Of a DNA stretch of 64,000 nt, positions 35,512-43,889 are shown in pieces. The notes under the pieces are model-generated. The model made no database searches. It was not told the DNA's origin and worked only from the letters and a program-made list of their open reading frames with translations. Source of the stretch: Desulfuribacillus alkaliarsenatis (GTDB taxonomy: Bacteria > Bacillota > Bacilli > Desulfuribacillales > Desulfuribacillaceae); contig NZ_MIJE01000022.1 in NCBI RefSeq assembly GCF_001730225.1, forward strand, positions 1 to 64,000. Direction: 5' to 3'. Made by a program: the position numbers and the translations under genes. Every line of letters starts with the position of its first letter. Within the stretch, counting starts at the first letter, position 1.

Positions 35512-36570
35512 ATGGAAAAGTCAGCTCAATTTAATAGACGTTCGTTTATCAAGAAATCAGTACAAGCAACTGTAGTTGCTGGTGTGATAGCTACAGCAAA
35601 TAATTCTGTAGTAGCTGCTGTTACTGAAGAACAGGGCAGCAAAGGCTATGTTGGCTCCATTATCGATTTAACAAAATGTGATGGTTGCGCTAACTATGGC
35701 ATGCCATTATGTGTTTCGGCATGTAAACAGAAGAATGAACACCGTTTCCCAGAACCTACAGAGCCAATTAAGGATTACTGGCCACAGAAAAGGCATGAAG
35801 ATTACTCGAGGGAGCGGGATCGTTATGATCGCTTAACTCCATACAACTGGACTTATATAGAAGAGGTAAAAGTTGAGCACGAAGGTGTAATAGAACCCGT
35901 GTCGATACCGAGACGCTGTATGCATTGCGTAGATGCACCTTGCCAAAAACTCTGTCCATTTGGTGTAATTAGCAAATCTGACCAAGGCTCAGTAATGATT
36001 GATGAGTTTTTCTGTATGGGTGGAGCGAAATGTCGTGATGTATGTCCGTGGGAAATTCCACAACGACAAGCTGGTGTCGGAGTATATATGCATATTGCAC
36101 CAGATTTAGCTGGCGGCGGTGTAATGTACAAATGTGATATGTGTAATGATTTACTAGCCAAAGGACAAAAGCCAGCCTGTGAAACAGCGTGTCCTACTGG
36201 CGCTATAGAATTTGGACCTGTAGAGGAAATGAGAAAACGTGCTCTTGAAAAGGCAGAGCAAATTAGTGGATATGTATACGGCGATGAAGAAAATGGTGGT
36301 ACGTTAACATTTTATGTTTCAAAGGTACCATTTGATAAAATAAACGACGCAATCGTTAAAAGTAAAGAAGAAACCTTATCGCAAGATAAGCGCCCAAGCG
36401 GAAGACCTAATATGGAACCAGATGTTAAAAATGTGTTAGACAGCACAAAGGGCTTGATGATGGCAACACTAATTGCCCCAGTAGCAGGGCTAGCAACTGC
36501 AGGCATCACTGCATATAAAACGATGCAAGGAAGTAAGCGCGAAAGTGGTGATGAAAATGAAGATTCTTAG
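35512..36570 (+). CDS. Tat-exported ferredoxin-like Fe-S protein (FdnH/HybA type)
   Basis: A 352-residue electron-transfer protein. A twin-arginine signal NRRSFIKK (Arg9-Arg10) precedes a hydrophobic stretch. Cysteine groups follow: CDGCANYGMPLCVSAC, CMHCVDAPCQKLC, CMGGAKCRDVC and CDMCN...CETAC. The third has only three cysteines in a C-x5-C-x3-C pattern, so four clusters with one atypical are likely. A C-terminal hydrophobic helix (about 310-335) suits membrane anchoring beside the cytochrome b. GGGAGGA is 7 bases before ATG 35512. Usually such subunits link a molybdo-enzyme to cytochrome b, but no catalytic subunit is encoded here. Confidence 0.9.
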   Translation: MEKSAQFNRRSFIKKSVQATVVAGVIATANNSVVAAVTEEQGSKGYVGSIIDLTKCDGCANYGMPLCVSACKQKNEHRFPEPTEPIKDYWPQKRHEDYSRERDRYDRLTPYNWTYIEEVKVEHEGVIEPVSIPRRCMHCVDAPCQKLCPFGVISKSDQGSVMIDEFFCMGGAKCRDVCPWEIPQRQAGVGVYMHIAPDLAGGGVMYKCDMCNDLLAKGQKPACETACPTGAIEFGPVEEMRKRALEKAEQISGYVYGDEENGGTLTFYVSKVPFDKINDAIVKSKEETLSQDKRPSGRPNMEPDVKNVLDSTKGLMMATLIAPVAGLATAGITAYKTMQGSKRESGDENEDS

Positions 36571-37222
36571 GCAATCATTGTCGAATCGCATCGTTCATTG
36601 GGTATCGGCCATCTCAATATTAATGCTGATTATCACTGGCTTTGGACAAATGCCCTTATACGGTAGGTACTTAGTAGTTCAACCTCCAGGCACCCGTTGG
36701 CTAACCAGCTACGAAATCACACTATATATGCATTATATCTTTGCTGCCGTATTACTGTTTATTATCTTTTACCACCTTGCCTACCACTTTCTTCGAAAGG
36801 AATTTCATATTTTGCCGAAAAAAGGTGATTTGAAAGCATCTTTTGAAATTATTAAAGCCATGATTTTACGCAGACCTGAACCAGCAAGTGAAAAATATTT
36901 GCCTGAACAGAGGCTTGCATACGCTTATTTTGCCTTTGCTATAGCTATGGTAGTTATCACGGGTATATTTAAAGTTATAAAAAACATCCAAGGGGTTAAC
37001 GTAAGTAATAGTTTGATACTCTGGGGTGCGCAATTACACAACCTGGCAACGATGTTAATAATACTGGGAATCATTATGCATTTAGCTGCATTTGCATTTA
37101 AAGCTAATAGGAAAATGCTTTCTGGAATGTTTACAGGCTATGTAAATAAAGAATACGTGCAAGAACGCCACTCTATTTGGTATCATGAATTAGAAGGTCA
37201 AGAAGAGAAAAAAGAAAATTAA
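36551..37222 (+). CDS. cytochrome b561/FdnI-like haem b membrane subunit
   Basis: A 224-residue protein with four membrane helices and histidines placed for two haems b: RIVHWV in helix 1, YMHYIF and YHLAYHFL in helix 2, and LHNLAT plus IMHLAAF in helix 4. This is the gamma-subunit pattern of formate dehydrogenases and hydrogenases that passes electrons to or from quinone. It starts within the end of the Fe-S protein gene (ATG 36551 or 36557; GTG 36545 also possible), so the two are coupled. Substrate partner not visible. Confidence 0.88.
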   Translation: MKMKILRQSLSNRIVHWVSAISILMLIITGFGQMPLYGRYLVVQPPGTRWLTSYEITLYMHYIFAAVLLFIIFYHLAYHFLRKEFHILPKKGDLKASFEIIKAMILRRPEPASEKYLPEQRLAYAYFAFAIAMVVITGIFKVIKNIQGVNVSNSLILWGAQLHNLATMLIILGIIMHLAAFAFKANRKMLSGMFTGYVNKEYVQERHSIWYHELEGQEEKKEN

Positions 37223-37240
37223 CCAACGGAGGGTGTGTTA

Positions 37241-37501
37241 ATGGAATATAATAAGCAATTGAAAAATCGCCTAAAACGTGTAGAGGGTCAAATCAATGGG
37301 ATTTTACGAATGATAGAAGAAGGAAAGGATTGCAGAGAGGTAGTAATGCAATTGTCTGCAGCTAGGAGCGCTTTAGACAAAACAATTGCGGTTGTTGTTA
37401 GTGAGAATCTGGAGGCGTGTATTCGCGCGCAAATGGAGAAGGGTGAAGGTACGGAGGAACTAATTCAGGAAGCAGTCAACATGTTGGTGAAAAGTAGATA
37501 G
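37241..37501 (+). CDS. cstR: persulfide-sensing repressor CstR (CsoR/RcnR family)
   Basis: An all-helical DUF156 repressor of 86 residues. Cys31 and Cys60 are present, but the histidine used by copper-sensing CsoR is replaced (VSENLEAC), and the ending QEAVNMLVKSR matches CstR proteins such as that of Staphylococcus aureus, which use exactly Cys31/Cys60 to form persulfide cross-links. CstR releases DNA when sulfane sulfur rises. GGAGGGT is 6 bases before ATG 37241. It is the last gene of the operon whose promoter bears two matching palindromes. Confidence 0.93.
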   Translation: MEYNKQLKNRLKRVEGQINGILRMIEEGKDCREVVMQLSAARSALDKTIAVVVSENLEACIRAQMEKGEGTEELIQEAVNMLVKSR

Positions 37502-37524
37502 TAGAAGTAGATAGCAGTATATAA

Positions 37525-37566
37525 AACTTCGACACTAGCTATAAAAGCTTAGTGTCGGAGTTTTCT
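37525..37566 (+). terminator. terminator of the cstR operon
   Basis: AACTTCGACACTA (37525-37537) pairs with TAGTGTCGGAGTT (37550-37562) with one wobble, followed by TTTTC. The 140 bases up to the next gene show no further signal. Confidence 0.85.
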
Positions 37567-37706
37567 TATTTAATGTTTACAACAGCCGTACATAATAGTA
37601 CGATGGAACTAGCAACTTAGATAAAGCGCAGATTGATAGTTTTACAGACCGCAGCATACATATGTAATAGCACTTGCCATTAAAATTGAAAAGGAGGTTT
37701 TTTGCA

Positions 37707-39773
37707 ATGAAGGCTTATGAGGCTGAGAAGATTAGAAACATTGCATTATTGGGGCATGGTGGTAGCGGAAAGACATCAATTACGGAAGCAGCTTTATTCA
37801 CGGCAGGACTTACTACGAGAATCGGCAGAACGGAAGACGGCAACACGGTATCAGATTTTGACAAAGAAGAGACATCGAGAAACATTTCGATTAGCACATC
37901 ACTAATTCCTATTGAATGGGAAGGCTACAAAATTAATTTCCTTGATACACCAGGGTATTTTGACTTTATTGGCGAAGCACAAAGTAGCGTCAAAGTAACA
38001 GGCGGTGTTATTATTGCCGTTGATGCTACCAATGGAGTTGAGGTAGGAACGGAAAAGGCCTGGGAGATGGCGATGGCTAGGAAAATTCCTACATTTATCT
38101 TTGTTAATAAGATGGATCGTGAGAATTCGAATTTTGAGAAAGTATTAAGTGATTTAAGGGACACATTTGGTAAAAAGGTTGCCCCTTTTCAAATCCCGCT
38201 AGGAGCAAACGACTCCTTTGTTGGTAATGTTAATGTTGCTAAGATGATCGCCAGGGAATACACGGGCAAAGACTGCATTGATATTCCGATTCCAGAGGAA
38301 CTTAAGGATAAGGCTATGGAAATCCGCGAGATGCTGATGGAATCTGTAGCTGAAAGTGACGACGAGCTGATGGAAAAATATTTTGCTGGTGAGCCATTTA
38401 CTGATGAAGAAATGCAGAGTGGACTACGGGCAGGTATTATCGCTGGTGAAATCGTCCCAGTCATTTGTGGTGCTGCTACAAAAAATATAGGCATACATAC
38501 ATTGTTAAATGTAATTACTGATTACTCTCCTTCCCCGAAAGACATGCCTGCTAAAGAAGGCGTAAACCCTTATACAAAAAAGAAGATAACAAGAACCTTA
38601 GAAGCAGATGAGCCTTTCTCTGCACAAGTCTTTAAAACAATCGTAGACCCCTATGTGGGCAAAATATCTCTCCTGAAAATTATATCTGGAAACCTAACCC
38701 CTGATATGGAAGTATATAATTCGAATAAAGATGAAAAAGAAAAAATCGCAAACTTGTTCTCGTTACGTGGTAAAAATCAAATTGATGTGCAAGCTGCCCG
38801 TGCAGGCGATATTGTTGCCGTTGCAAAACTGCAGCATACCATCACAGGGGATACACTTTGTAGTGTTAACGCGCCAATAATGTATAGTAAAATTGATTTC
38901 TCTGACCCACAGCTGTATCTTGCAATAGAGCCAAAGGCTAAGGGTGATGAAGAAAAAATTAACATGGGGTTGGTTAGGCTAACAGAAGAAGACCCGAGCT
39001 TTTCCTTCGAACGAAATGTAGAGACGAAGCAGACCTTAATCAGAGGGCAAGGCGAATTACATATAAAAGTTATCGTAAGCAAGCTAAAAAGTAAATTTGG
39101 TATTGATGTTGAGCTTAGTGATGCTAAAGTACCTTACCGTGAAACTATCAAAGGTAAATCGGATGTTCAAGGGAAGCACAAGAAGCAATCAGGTGGGCAC
39201 GGTCAATATGGAGACGTTAAAATAAAATTTGAGCCTTCCACGGAAGAGTTCGAATTCAATGAGACGGTCTTCGGTGGCGCTGTGCCGAAGGCATATATAC
39301 CAGCAGTAGAAAAGGGCTTAAGGGAGTCAATGGAGCAAGGGGTATTGGCAGGATATCCAGTAATCAACGTAAAGGCGACACTATTTGATGGTTCCTACCA
39401 TGATGTCGATTCCTCGGAGATGGCCTTTAAAATTGCTGCAGGAATTGCCTTTAGAAAAGGGATGGAGCTGGCAAAGCCAGTAATCTTAGAACCAATTGTT
39501 GAATTGAAAATCATTGTCCCAGAAGCGTATATGGGTGAGGTTATGGGTGATATGAACAAGAGACGCGGCAGAATTAACGGTATTGAGCCACAGATAAATG
39601 GTGATCAACTAATAATCGCCGAAGCGCCGCAATCGGAAACATTCAAATACGCAATAGACCTACGCTCAATTACGCAGGCTAGAGGCAGCTTTACCTCGAA
39701 GTTTGTTCGTTACGAGGAAGCGCCACCTAATGTTAGCGAACAGGTAATTGCAGCTGCGAAAGCAGAGAAATAA
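37707..39773 (+). CDS. elongation factor G-like GTPase (EF-G2 type)
   Basis: A five-domain translational GTPase of 688 residues: G domain with P-loop GHGGSGKTS, DTPGYFDF (G3) and NKMD (G4), then domains II-V ending with the EF-G-like IIVPEAYMGEVMGDMNKRRG. The P-loop differs from the AHIDAGKTT of housekeeping EF-G, marking the FusA2 branch found beside normal fusA in many Firmicutes; its role is unsettled. AAGGAGG lies 7 bases before ATG 37707. It stands alone between the cstR operon and ppnP. Confidence 0.92.
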   Translation: MKAYEAEKIRNIALLGHGGSGKTSITEAALFTAGLTTRIGRTEDGNTVSDFDKEETSRNISISTSLIPIEWEGYKINFLDTPGYFDFIGEAQSSVKVTGGVIIAVDATNGVEVGTEKAWEMAMARKIPTFIFVNKMDRENSNFEKVLSDLRDTFGKKVAPFQIPLGANDSFVGNVNVAKMIAREYTGKDCIDIPIPEELKDKAMEIREMLMESVAESDDELMEKYFAGEPFTDEEMQSGLRAGIIAGEIVPVICGAATKNIGIHTLLNVITDYSPSPKDMPAKEGVNPYTKKKITRTLEADEPFSAQVFKTIVDPYVGKISLLKIISGNLTPDMEVYNSNKDEKEKIANLFSLRGKNQIDVQAARAGDIVAVAKLQHTITGDTLCSVNAPIMYSKIDFSDPQLYLAIEPKAKGDEEKINMGLVRLTEEDPSFSFERNVETKQTLIRGQGELHIKVIVSKLKSKFGIDVELSDAKVPYRETIKGKSDVQGKHKKQSGGHGQYGDVKIKFEPSTEEFEFNETVFGGAVPKAYIPAVEKGLRESMEQGVLAGYPVINVKATLFDGSYHDVDSSEMAFKIAAGIAFRKGMELAKPVILEPIVELKIIVPEAYMGEVMGDMNKRRGRINGIEPQINGDQLIIAEAPQSETFKYAIDLRSITQARGSFTSKFVRYEEAPPNVSEQVIAAAKAEK

Positions 39774-39863
39774 ATTTATCAATTTTATTTGAAATAATTG
39801 ATTTCATGTTATAATAAGAAAATTCAAACTAATGAAAATTTTATTGGATTAACGGAGGGTAAC

Positions 39864-40178
39864 ATGGAGCAATTTGAAAATGTAACAATTGTAAAGAAGG
39901 CAAACGTGTACTTTGATGGGAAGGTGACGAGTAGAGCTGTCCTATTTCCGAACGGAGAAAAGAAAACATTAGGAATTATGATGCCAGGTGAATATGAGTT
40001 TGGCACATCAGAGAAAGAGATAATGGAAATTCTTGCGGGTGATTTAGAAGTTCAGTTTCCAGGGGATGATAGCTGGATACATATTACAGGTGGCCAATCT
40101 TTTGAAGTACCAGCCAATGCAAGCTTTAAGTTAAAAATCAAAGAGCTTACGGATTATTGCTGCTCCTATATTAAATAA
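39864..40178 (+). CDS. ppnP: pyrimidine/purine nucleoside phosphorylase PpnP
   Basis: A 104-residue cupin (DUF1255/YaiE family) that phosphorolyses several nucleosides. [16 protein letters not shown] near 14-29, [13 protein letters not shown] and the C-terminal TDYCCSYIK are diagnostic. GGAGGGT lies upstream of ATG 39864; the open frame extends back to 39798 without a ribosome site. A terminator follows. Confidence 0.95.
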   Translation: MEQFENVTIVKKANVYFDGKVTSRAVLFPNGEKKTLGIMMPGEYEFGTSEKEIMEILAGDLEVQFPGDDSWIHITGGQSFEVPANASFKLKIKELTDYCCSYIK

Positions 40179-40186
40179 TCATAAAT

Positions 40187-40223
40187 ACCGCAAACGTCTG
40201 TTGAGATGTTCTGCGGTTTTTTC
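40187..40223 (+). terminator. terminator after ppnP
   Basis: ACCGCAAACGTCT pairs with AGATGTTCTGCGGT and runs into TTTTTC. Its 3' arm TGTTCTGCGGTTTTTT is repeated exactly at the terminator in the ABC-transporter leader near 42.19 kb. Confidence 0.85.
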
Positions 40224-40235
40224 TTGAGGTGACAT

Positions 40236-41027
40236 ATGATAGATTACTACAAAGTTAACAGCTCTAGTTTTTTTGAAATTAAAGAATGCCACAATAGAGT
40301 ACACGCAGAGCAAGAGCATTTCCATGAGGAGCTATCAATTGCAGTCATACATAAAGGTCAGACGACAGTTCAATTTGAGGGAAGGCCTTATCTTTTCTGT
40401 GCAAAGGATTTAATTGTAATTCCTCCTAGGCTTATTCATAACTGTTGTCCAGAAGTAATAGAAGATTGGAAATTTAGTATGATTTATATCAATTATCAAT
40501 GGTTTATGAACTCATTTAAATTAATGATTGATAAACATAAGCTGTTTCATTGTAGCCTCGCAGACGACGAATTTCAAGTGCTACATCAATATATAGAGTC
40601 CCTAAAAAAAGTTGATGATAAATCATTTCTTGAATCCCAATTGATAGAGTTACTTGATACGTTTTTTGTTCAGAAGAGCAATGACTTTGAATCGGTCGTA
40701 ATTCATTCAAAAGAAAAACAAGAAATTGCAATCGTTAAAGAATACATAGAAGAGCATTTTGCAGATAGACTTACTTTGGAAGATTTAGTGAATATATCGT
40801 CCTTGAGCAAATTTCATTTATTACGAGTATTTAAAAATATTTACAAAGTATCGCCATTATCGTATCAGCGGAATTTGCGTTTTAACTTTGCCAAGAATGA
40901 GCTGCGTAAGGGGAAAGCGCTAGCTGATGTAGCAGTCGCGCTCGGATATTACGACCAGAGTCATTTTACCAATGAATTTCAAAAATTTACTGGTACAACC
41001 CCTATGGAATATCGGAAAAACATATAA
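40236..41027 (+). CDS. AraC-family transcriptional regulator
   Basis: A 263-residue regulator: N-terminal cupin-like sensing domain (EHFHEELSIAVIHKG near 29-43, IPPRLIHNC near 68-76) and a C-terminal double HTH (LTLEDLVNISSLSKFHLLRVFK and ADVAVALGYYDQSHFTNEFQK, both within 175-250). TTGAGGTGAC precedes the ATG. It sits directly ahead of an EamA exporter gene in the same direction, a common AraC-plus-exporter pair, so it probably controls that exporter; the effector is unknown. Confidence 0.93.
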   Translation: MIDYYKVNSSSFFEIKECHNRVHAEQEHFHEELSIAVIHKGQTTVQFEGRPYLFCAKDLIVIPPRLIHNCCPEVIEDWKFSMIYINYQWFMNSFKLMIDKHKLFHCSLADDEFQVLHQYIESLKKVDDKSFLESQLIELLDTFFVQKSNDFESVVIHSKEKQEIAIVKEYIEEHFADRLTLEDLVNISSLSKFHLLRVFKNIYKVSPLSYQRNLRFNFAKNELRKGKALADVAVALGYYDQSHFTNEFQKFTGTTPMEYRKNI

Positions 41028-41108
41028 AATAGCAACCATTTACAATACAACTGAATTGAAAGCAACTAAGATAATAAGAAAACTACACAAGGGAGAAATA
41101 AAGAGAAA

Positions 41109-41996
41109 ATGAACAAACAACATGTAAATGGTTATTTATTAGCGTTTTTAACAGTGTTAATTTGGGGGACAACGTATATTTTTACAAAGAATTTACTCAA
41201 CCATCTGAGTCCTTTTGAAATACTAATGTACCGCTTTCTTATTGCTTATGGATTATTACTACTAATTTATCCCAAGTTTGATTTTTCCTTTGCCTGGAAG
41301 GTAGAGGGGTTATTCTTTTTGTTAGGGTTATTAGGAGTTACCTCATATTTTTTACTAGAAAACATAGCTCTTAGTTTCACGCAGGCGTCTAATGTTGGCT
41401 TAATCGTGTCGGCCATTCCTTTGTTTGCTGCGATTGTCGCCCATTTTATGCATAAGGATGAACGCTTCCAGAAAGATCAATTATTTGGCTTTATGGTTGC
41501 TATTACAGGAATTTTTCTTGTTATCTTTAATGGTGCATACCTGTTGGATGTAAGTCCTACTGGAGATCTACTAGCGTTATTATGTGCGGTAATTTGGGCA
41601 GTTTACTCTAACTTATTGAAAAAAGTAGACAATAGTATGTCGCCAATACTAATGGCGAGGAAGACTTTTTTCTACGGGATTTTGACAATGACACCTATTA
41701 TGCTTTTCAATGGGGTTTCGGTACAATTTGCTAGCATACGTTCAATGGAGGTAATTGGTAGCATATTATTTTTAGCATTATTGGCGTCAATACTGGCATT
41801 TGTCATGTGGAACAAAGCAATTAAACTGATAGGGTCTGTAAAAACAACGACCTTTATTTACTTAGTACCACTTATTACGATGGTTTCTTCTGCGATTTTT
41901 TTAAAAGAACAGATTACAGGTATTATGATAATAGGTGCTGTCCTTATTCTATTTGGTGTTCATTTGGGGACGAATAGAACAATAGCAAAGCCATAA
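41109..41996 (+). CDS. EamA/DMT-family transporter
   Basis: A 295-residue membrane protein with ten predicted helices in two EamA repeats; the start LTVLIWGTTYIFTKNLL and the second-half AVIWAVYSNLLKK are family-typical. Members export amino acids or other metabolites. Pairing with the upstream AraC regulator suggests inducible efflux. GGGAG lies about 13 bases ahead of the ATG. Confidence 0.92.
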   Translation: MNKQHVNGYLLAFLTVLIWGTTYIFTKNLLNHLSPFEILMYRFLIAYGLLLLIYPKFDFSFAWKVEGLFFLLGLLGVTSYFLLENIALSFTQASNVGLIVSAIPLFAAIVAHFMHKDERFQKDQLFGFMVAITGIFLVIFNGAYLLDVSPTGDLLALLCAVIWAVYSNLLKKVDNSMSPILMARKTFFYGILTMTPIMLFNGVSVQFASIRSMEVIGSILFLALLASILAFVMWNKAIKLIGSVKTTTFIYLVPLITMVSSAIFLKEQITGIMIIGAVLILFGVHLGTNRTIAKP

Positions 41997-42004
41997 TAAA
42001 ATGA

Positions 42005-42033
42005 TTGACACATTGATATATGTAGTGTAAATT
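42005..42033 (+). promoter_or_regulatory. strong sigma-A promoter of the ABC transporter operon
   Basis: TTGACA (42005-42010), a 17-base spacer and TAAATT (42028-42033). Transcription would start near 42040, immediately before the structured leader. Confidence 0.75.
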
Positions 42034-42042
42034 CTAAACAAA

Positions 42043-42207
42043 GGGTGTCAAGAAGACACTTATGCTAATAAGCATACGAGCCGCGAACGGCTTTTGATTA
42101 CAGATAACCATATAGCAAATTGATGCTAGCTCCACTATGGAGATTGGCTTATGTTTGCCAGGTTATTATTAATTGTCAAAAGTGTTCTGCGGTTTTTTGT
42201 TTTTTTA
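42043..42207 (+). promoter_or_regulatory. structured 5' leader with terminator, unassigned riboswitch candidate
   Basis: Three compact hairpins stand side by side: GTGTC-AAGAA-GACAC (42045-42059), TATGCT-AATA-AGCATA (42061-42076) and AGCCG-CGAA-CGGCT (42079-42092). The third can instead open and pair, as CCGCGAAC plus CTTTTGA (42081-42097), with TCAAAAG plus GTTCTGCGG (42176-42192), closing a long rod ahead of a T run. Inside the rod GATAACC/GGTTATT, GCAAAT/GTTTGC and CTCCA/TGGAG pair. The two states exclude each other, as in a transcriptional riboswitch. I do not recognise the class; consensus blocks of cobalamin and NiCo motifs are not evident. Confidence 0.6.
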
Positions 42208-42242
42208 CAACAATATAGATAATAAAAAGGGAGAGCGGAAGA

Positions 42243-43889
42243 ATGCAAACAAGTAGAGTTTATAAAATGATTTGTATGTTTTTAGTAATTGCTGTTGTGG
42301 TTGCTGCCATTGTAGGCTGTGGTAAATCAAGTCAAACAAGTCAACCATCAGAACAAGAAAACCAACAAGAAAATATACAGACAGAAAACACACAAAAAGA
42401 CGAATTAGTGTTAGCGGTACGCTCTGAGCCAGATGATGGATTCGACCCGACTACAGGCTGGGGACGCTATGGTTCACCATTATTCCAAAGTACCTTACTT
42501 ACATTTGATGACGAATTAAATGTTGTTAATGATTTAGCAGTTAACTATTTAATCAGCGAAGATGGACTGACATGGACTGTAGAAATCCGTGATGATGTTG
42601 TGTTTTCTGATGGAGTTCCATTAACAGCACAAGACGTTGTCTATACATTTGAAACAGCAAAAAGTAGTGGATCTGTAGTTGATTTAAACGTTCTTGAAAG
42701 CATAGAAGCAGTAAGTGATTATACAATAGAGTTTACTTTAGAAAGAACTCATTCTGCATTTATAGACATATTAATAACACTTGGGATTGTTCCAAAACAT
42801 GCCCATGGGAGTGGATATGGGGAACATCCTGTAGGTTCAGGTCCATTCACATTCGTACAATGGGATAAGGGTCAGCAATTAATTATCGAACGAAACCCTA
42901 AATACTACGGCAAACAGCCTAATTTTAGAAAAATTACGTTTCTTTACTTAGATGAGAATACTGCGTTAGCAGCAGCTAAGGCTGGGCAAGTAGATTTAGC
43001 AGCAGTACCAGCAGCATTTGGCTTACAGATTGTTAACAACATGCGCGTTGAAGCTCTTCAAAGTGTAGATAATCGTGGTATTTTATTCCCGTTTGTTCCT
43101 GCTGGGCAAACATCAGCGGATGGTTTGCCAGTTGGTAATGACGTTACAGCAGATTTAGCCATTCGCCAGGCAATTAACGTTGGTATTAATCGTGCAGCAT
43201 TAGTGGAAGGCGTATTAGAAGGATTTGGTACACCTGCCTACACGGTGGCAGATGGTCTTCCGTGGTGGAATTCAGATACAGTAATAGAAGATGCCGATTT
43301 TGAAGCGGCGAAAGCAATTTTGCGTGACGGTGGTTGGGAAGAGACGGCTGCAGATGGTATTTTGCGTAAAGGGGATATAAAGGCTGAGTTTAGATTGGTT
43401 TATCCAATTAGTGATAATACGCGTCAATCATTAGCACTAGCTGTAGCTGATTTAATTAGACCACTAGGTATTAACATCATACCAGAAGGTAAAAGTTGGG
43501 ACGATATTGGAAGAATTAAGCATTCAGATGCTGTGTTGTTTGGTTGGGGCGCCCATACACCACTAGAGATGTATCATTTACACAGCTCGGAGATGGCAGG
43601 GAGCGGTTGGTTTAATAGTGGTTTTTACAGTAATCCTCAGGTAGATGAATACATGGCTAAAGCGTTAGCGGCAGGAACTGTTGAAGAAGCTAATCAATAC
43701 TGGCAGAAAGCTCAGTGGGATGGTAGCACAGGTATTAGTGCCAAAGGAGATGCTCCGTGGGCGTGGCTGGTAAATCTTGATCATGTATATTTTGTTCATG
43801 AACAATTAGATATAGGAAATCAAAGAGTTCAGCCCCACGGACATGGCTGGCCGGTAACAGCGAACATTGTGGATTGGCAATGGAAATAA
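42243..43889 (+). CDS. nickel/peptide-type ABC transporter substrate-binding lipoprotein
   Basis: A 548-residue extracytoplasmic solute-binding protein (SBP family 5). Lipobox IVGC after a hydrophobic leader, a Gln/Glu/Thr linker, then the SBP fold with VFSDGVPLTAQDVVYTFE near 115-132 and HPVGSGPF-type motif near 198-205. GRYGSPLFQSTLL and WGAHTPLEMYHLHSS resemble NikA/CntA-like nickel or metallophore receptors more than OppA, but the ligand is not certain. GGGAGAGCGGAAG precedes the ATG. First gene of a five-gene transporter operon. Confidence 0.9.
   Translation: MQTSRVYKMICMFLVIAVVVAAIVGCGKSSQTSQPSEQENQQENIQTENTQKDELVLAVRSEPDDGFDPTTGWGRYGSPLFQSTLLTFDDELNVVNDLAVNYLISEDGLTWTVEIRDDVVFSDGVPLTAQDVVYTFETAKSSGSVVDLNVLESIEAVSDYTIEFTLERTHSAFIDILITLGIVPKHAHGSGYGEHPVGSGPFTFVQWDKGQQLIIERNPKYYGKQPNFRKITFLYLDENTALAAAKAGQVDLAAVPAAFGLQIVNNMRVEALQSVDNRGILFPFVPAGQTSADGLPVGNDVTADLAIRQAINVGINRAALVEGVLEGFGTPAYTVADGLPWWNSDTVIEDADFEAAKAILRDGGWEETAADGILRKGDIKAEFRLVYPISDNTRQSLALAVADLIRPLGINIIPEGKSWDDIGRIKHSDAVLFGWGAHTPLEMYHLHSSEMAGSGWFNSGFYSNPQVDEYMAKALAAGTVEEANQYWQKAQWDGSTGISAKGDAPWAWLVNLDHVYFVHEQLDIGNQRVQPHGHGWPVTANIVDWQWK

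Noticed and set aside
37707-39773. Housekeeping EF-G or tetracycline-resistance ribosomal protection protein
   Set aside because: The P-loop GHGGSGKTS and sequence branch fit EF-G2; there is no rpsL/rpsG/tuf neighbourhood and no TetM-type context.
42043-42207. Cobalamin or NiCo riboswitch for the transporter leader
   Set aside because: I could not find the cobalamin core blocks (a lone GCCAGG is not enough) or the paired GGGACAGG-like blocks of NiCo RNAs, so I left the class open.
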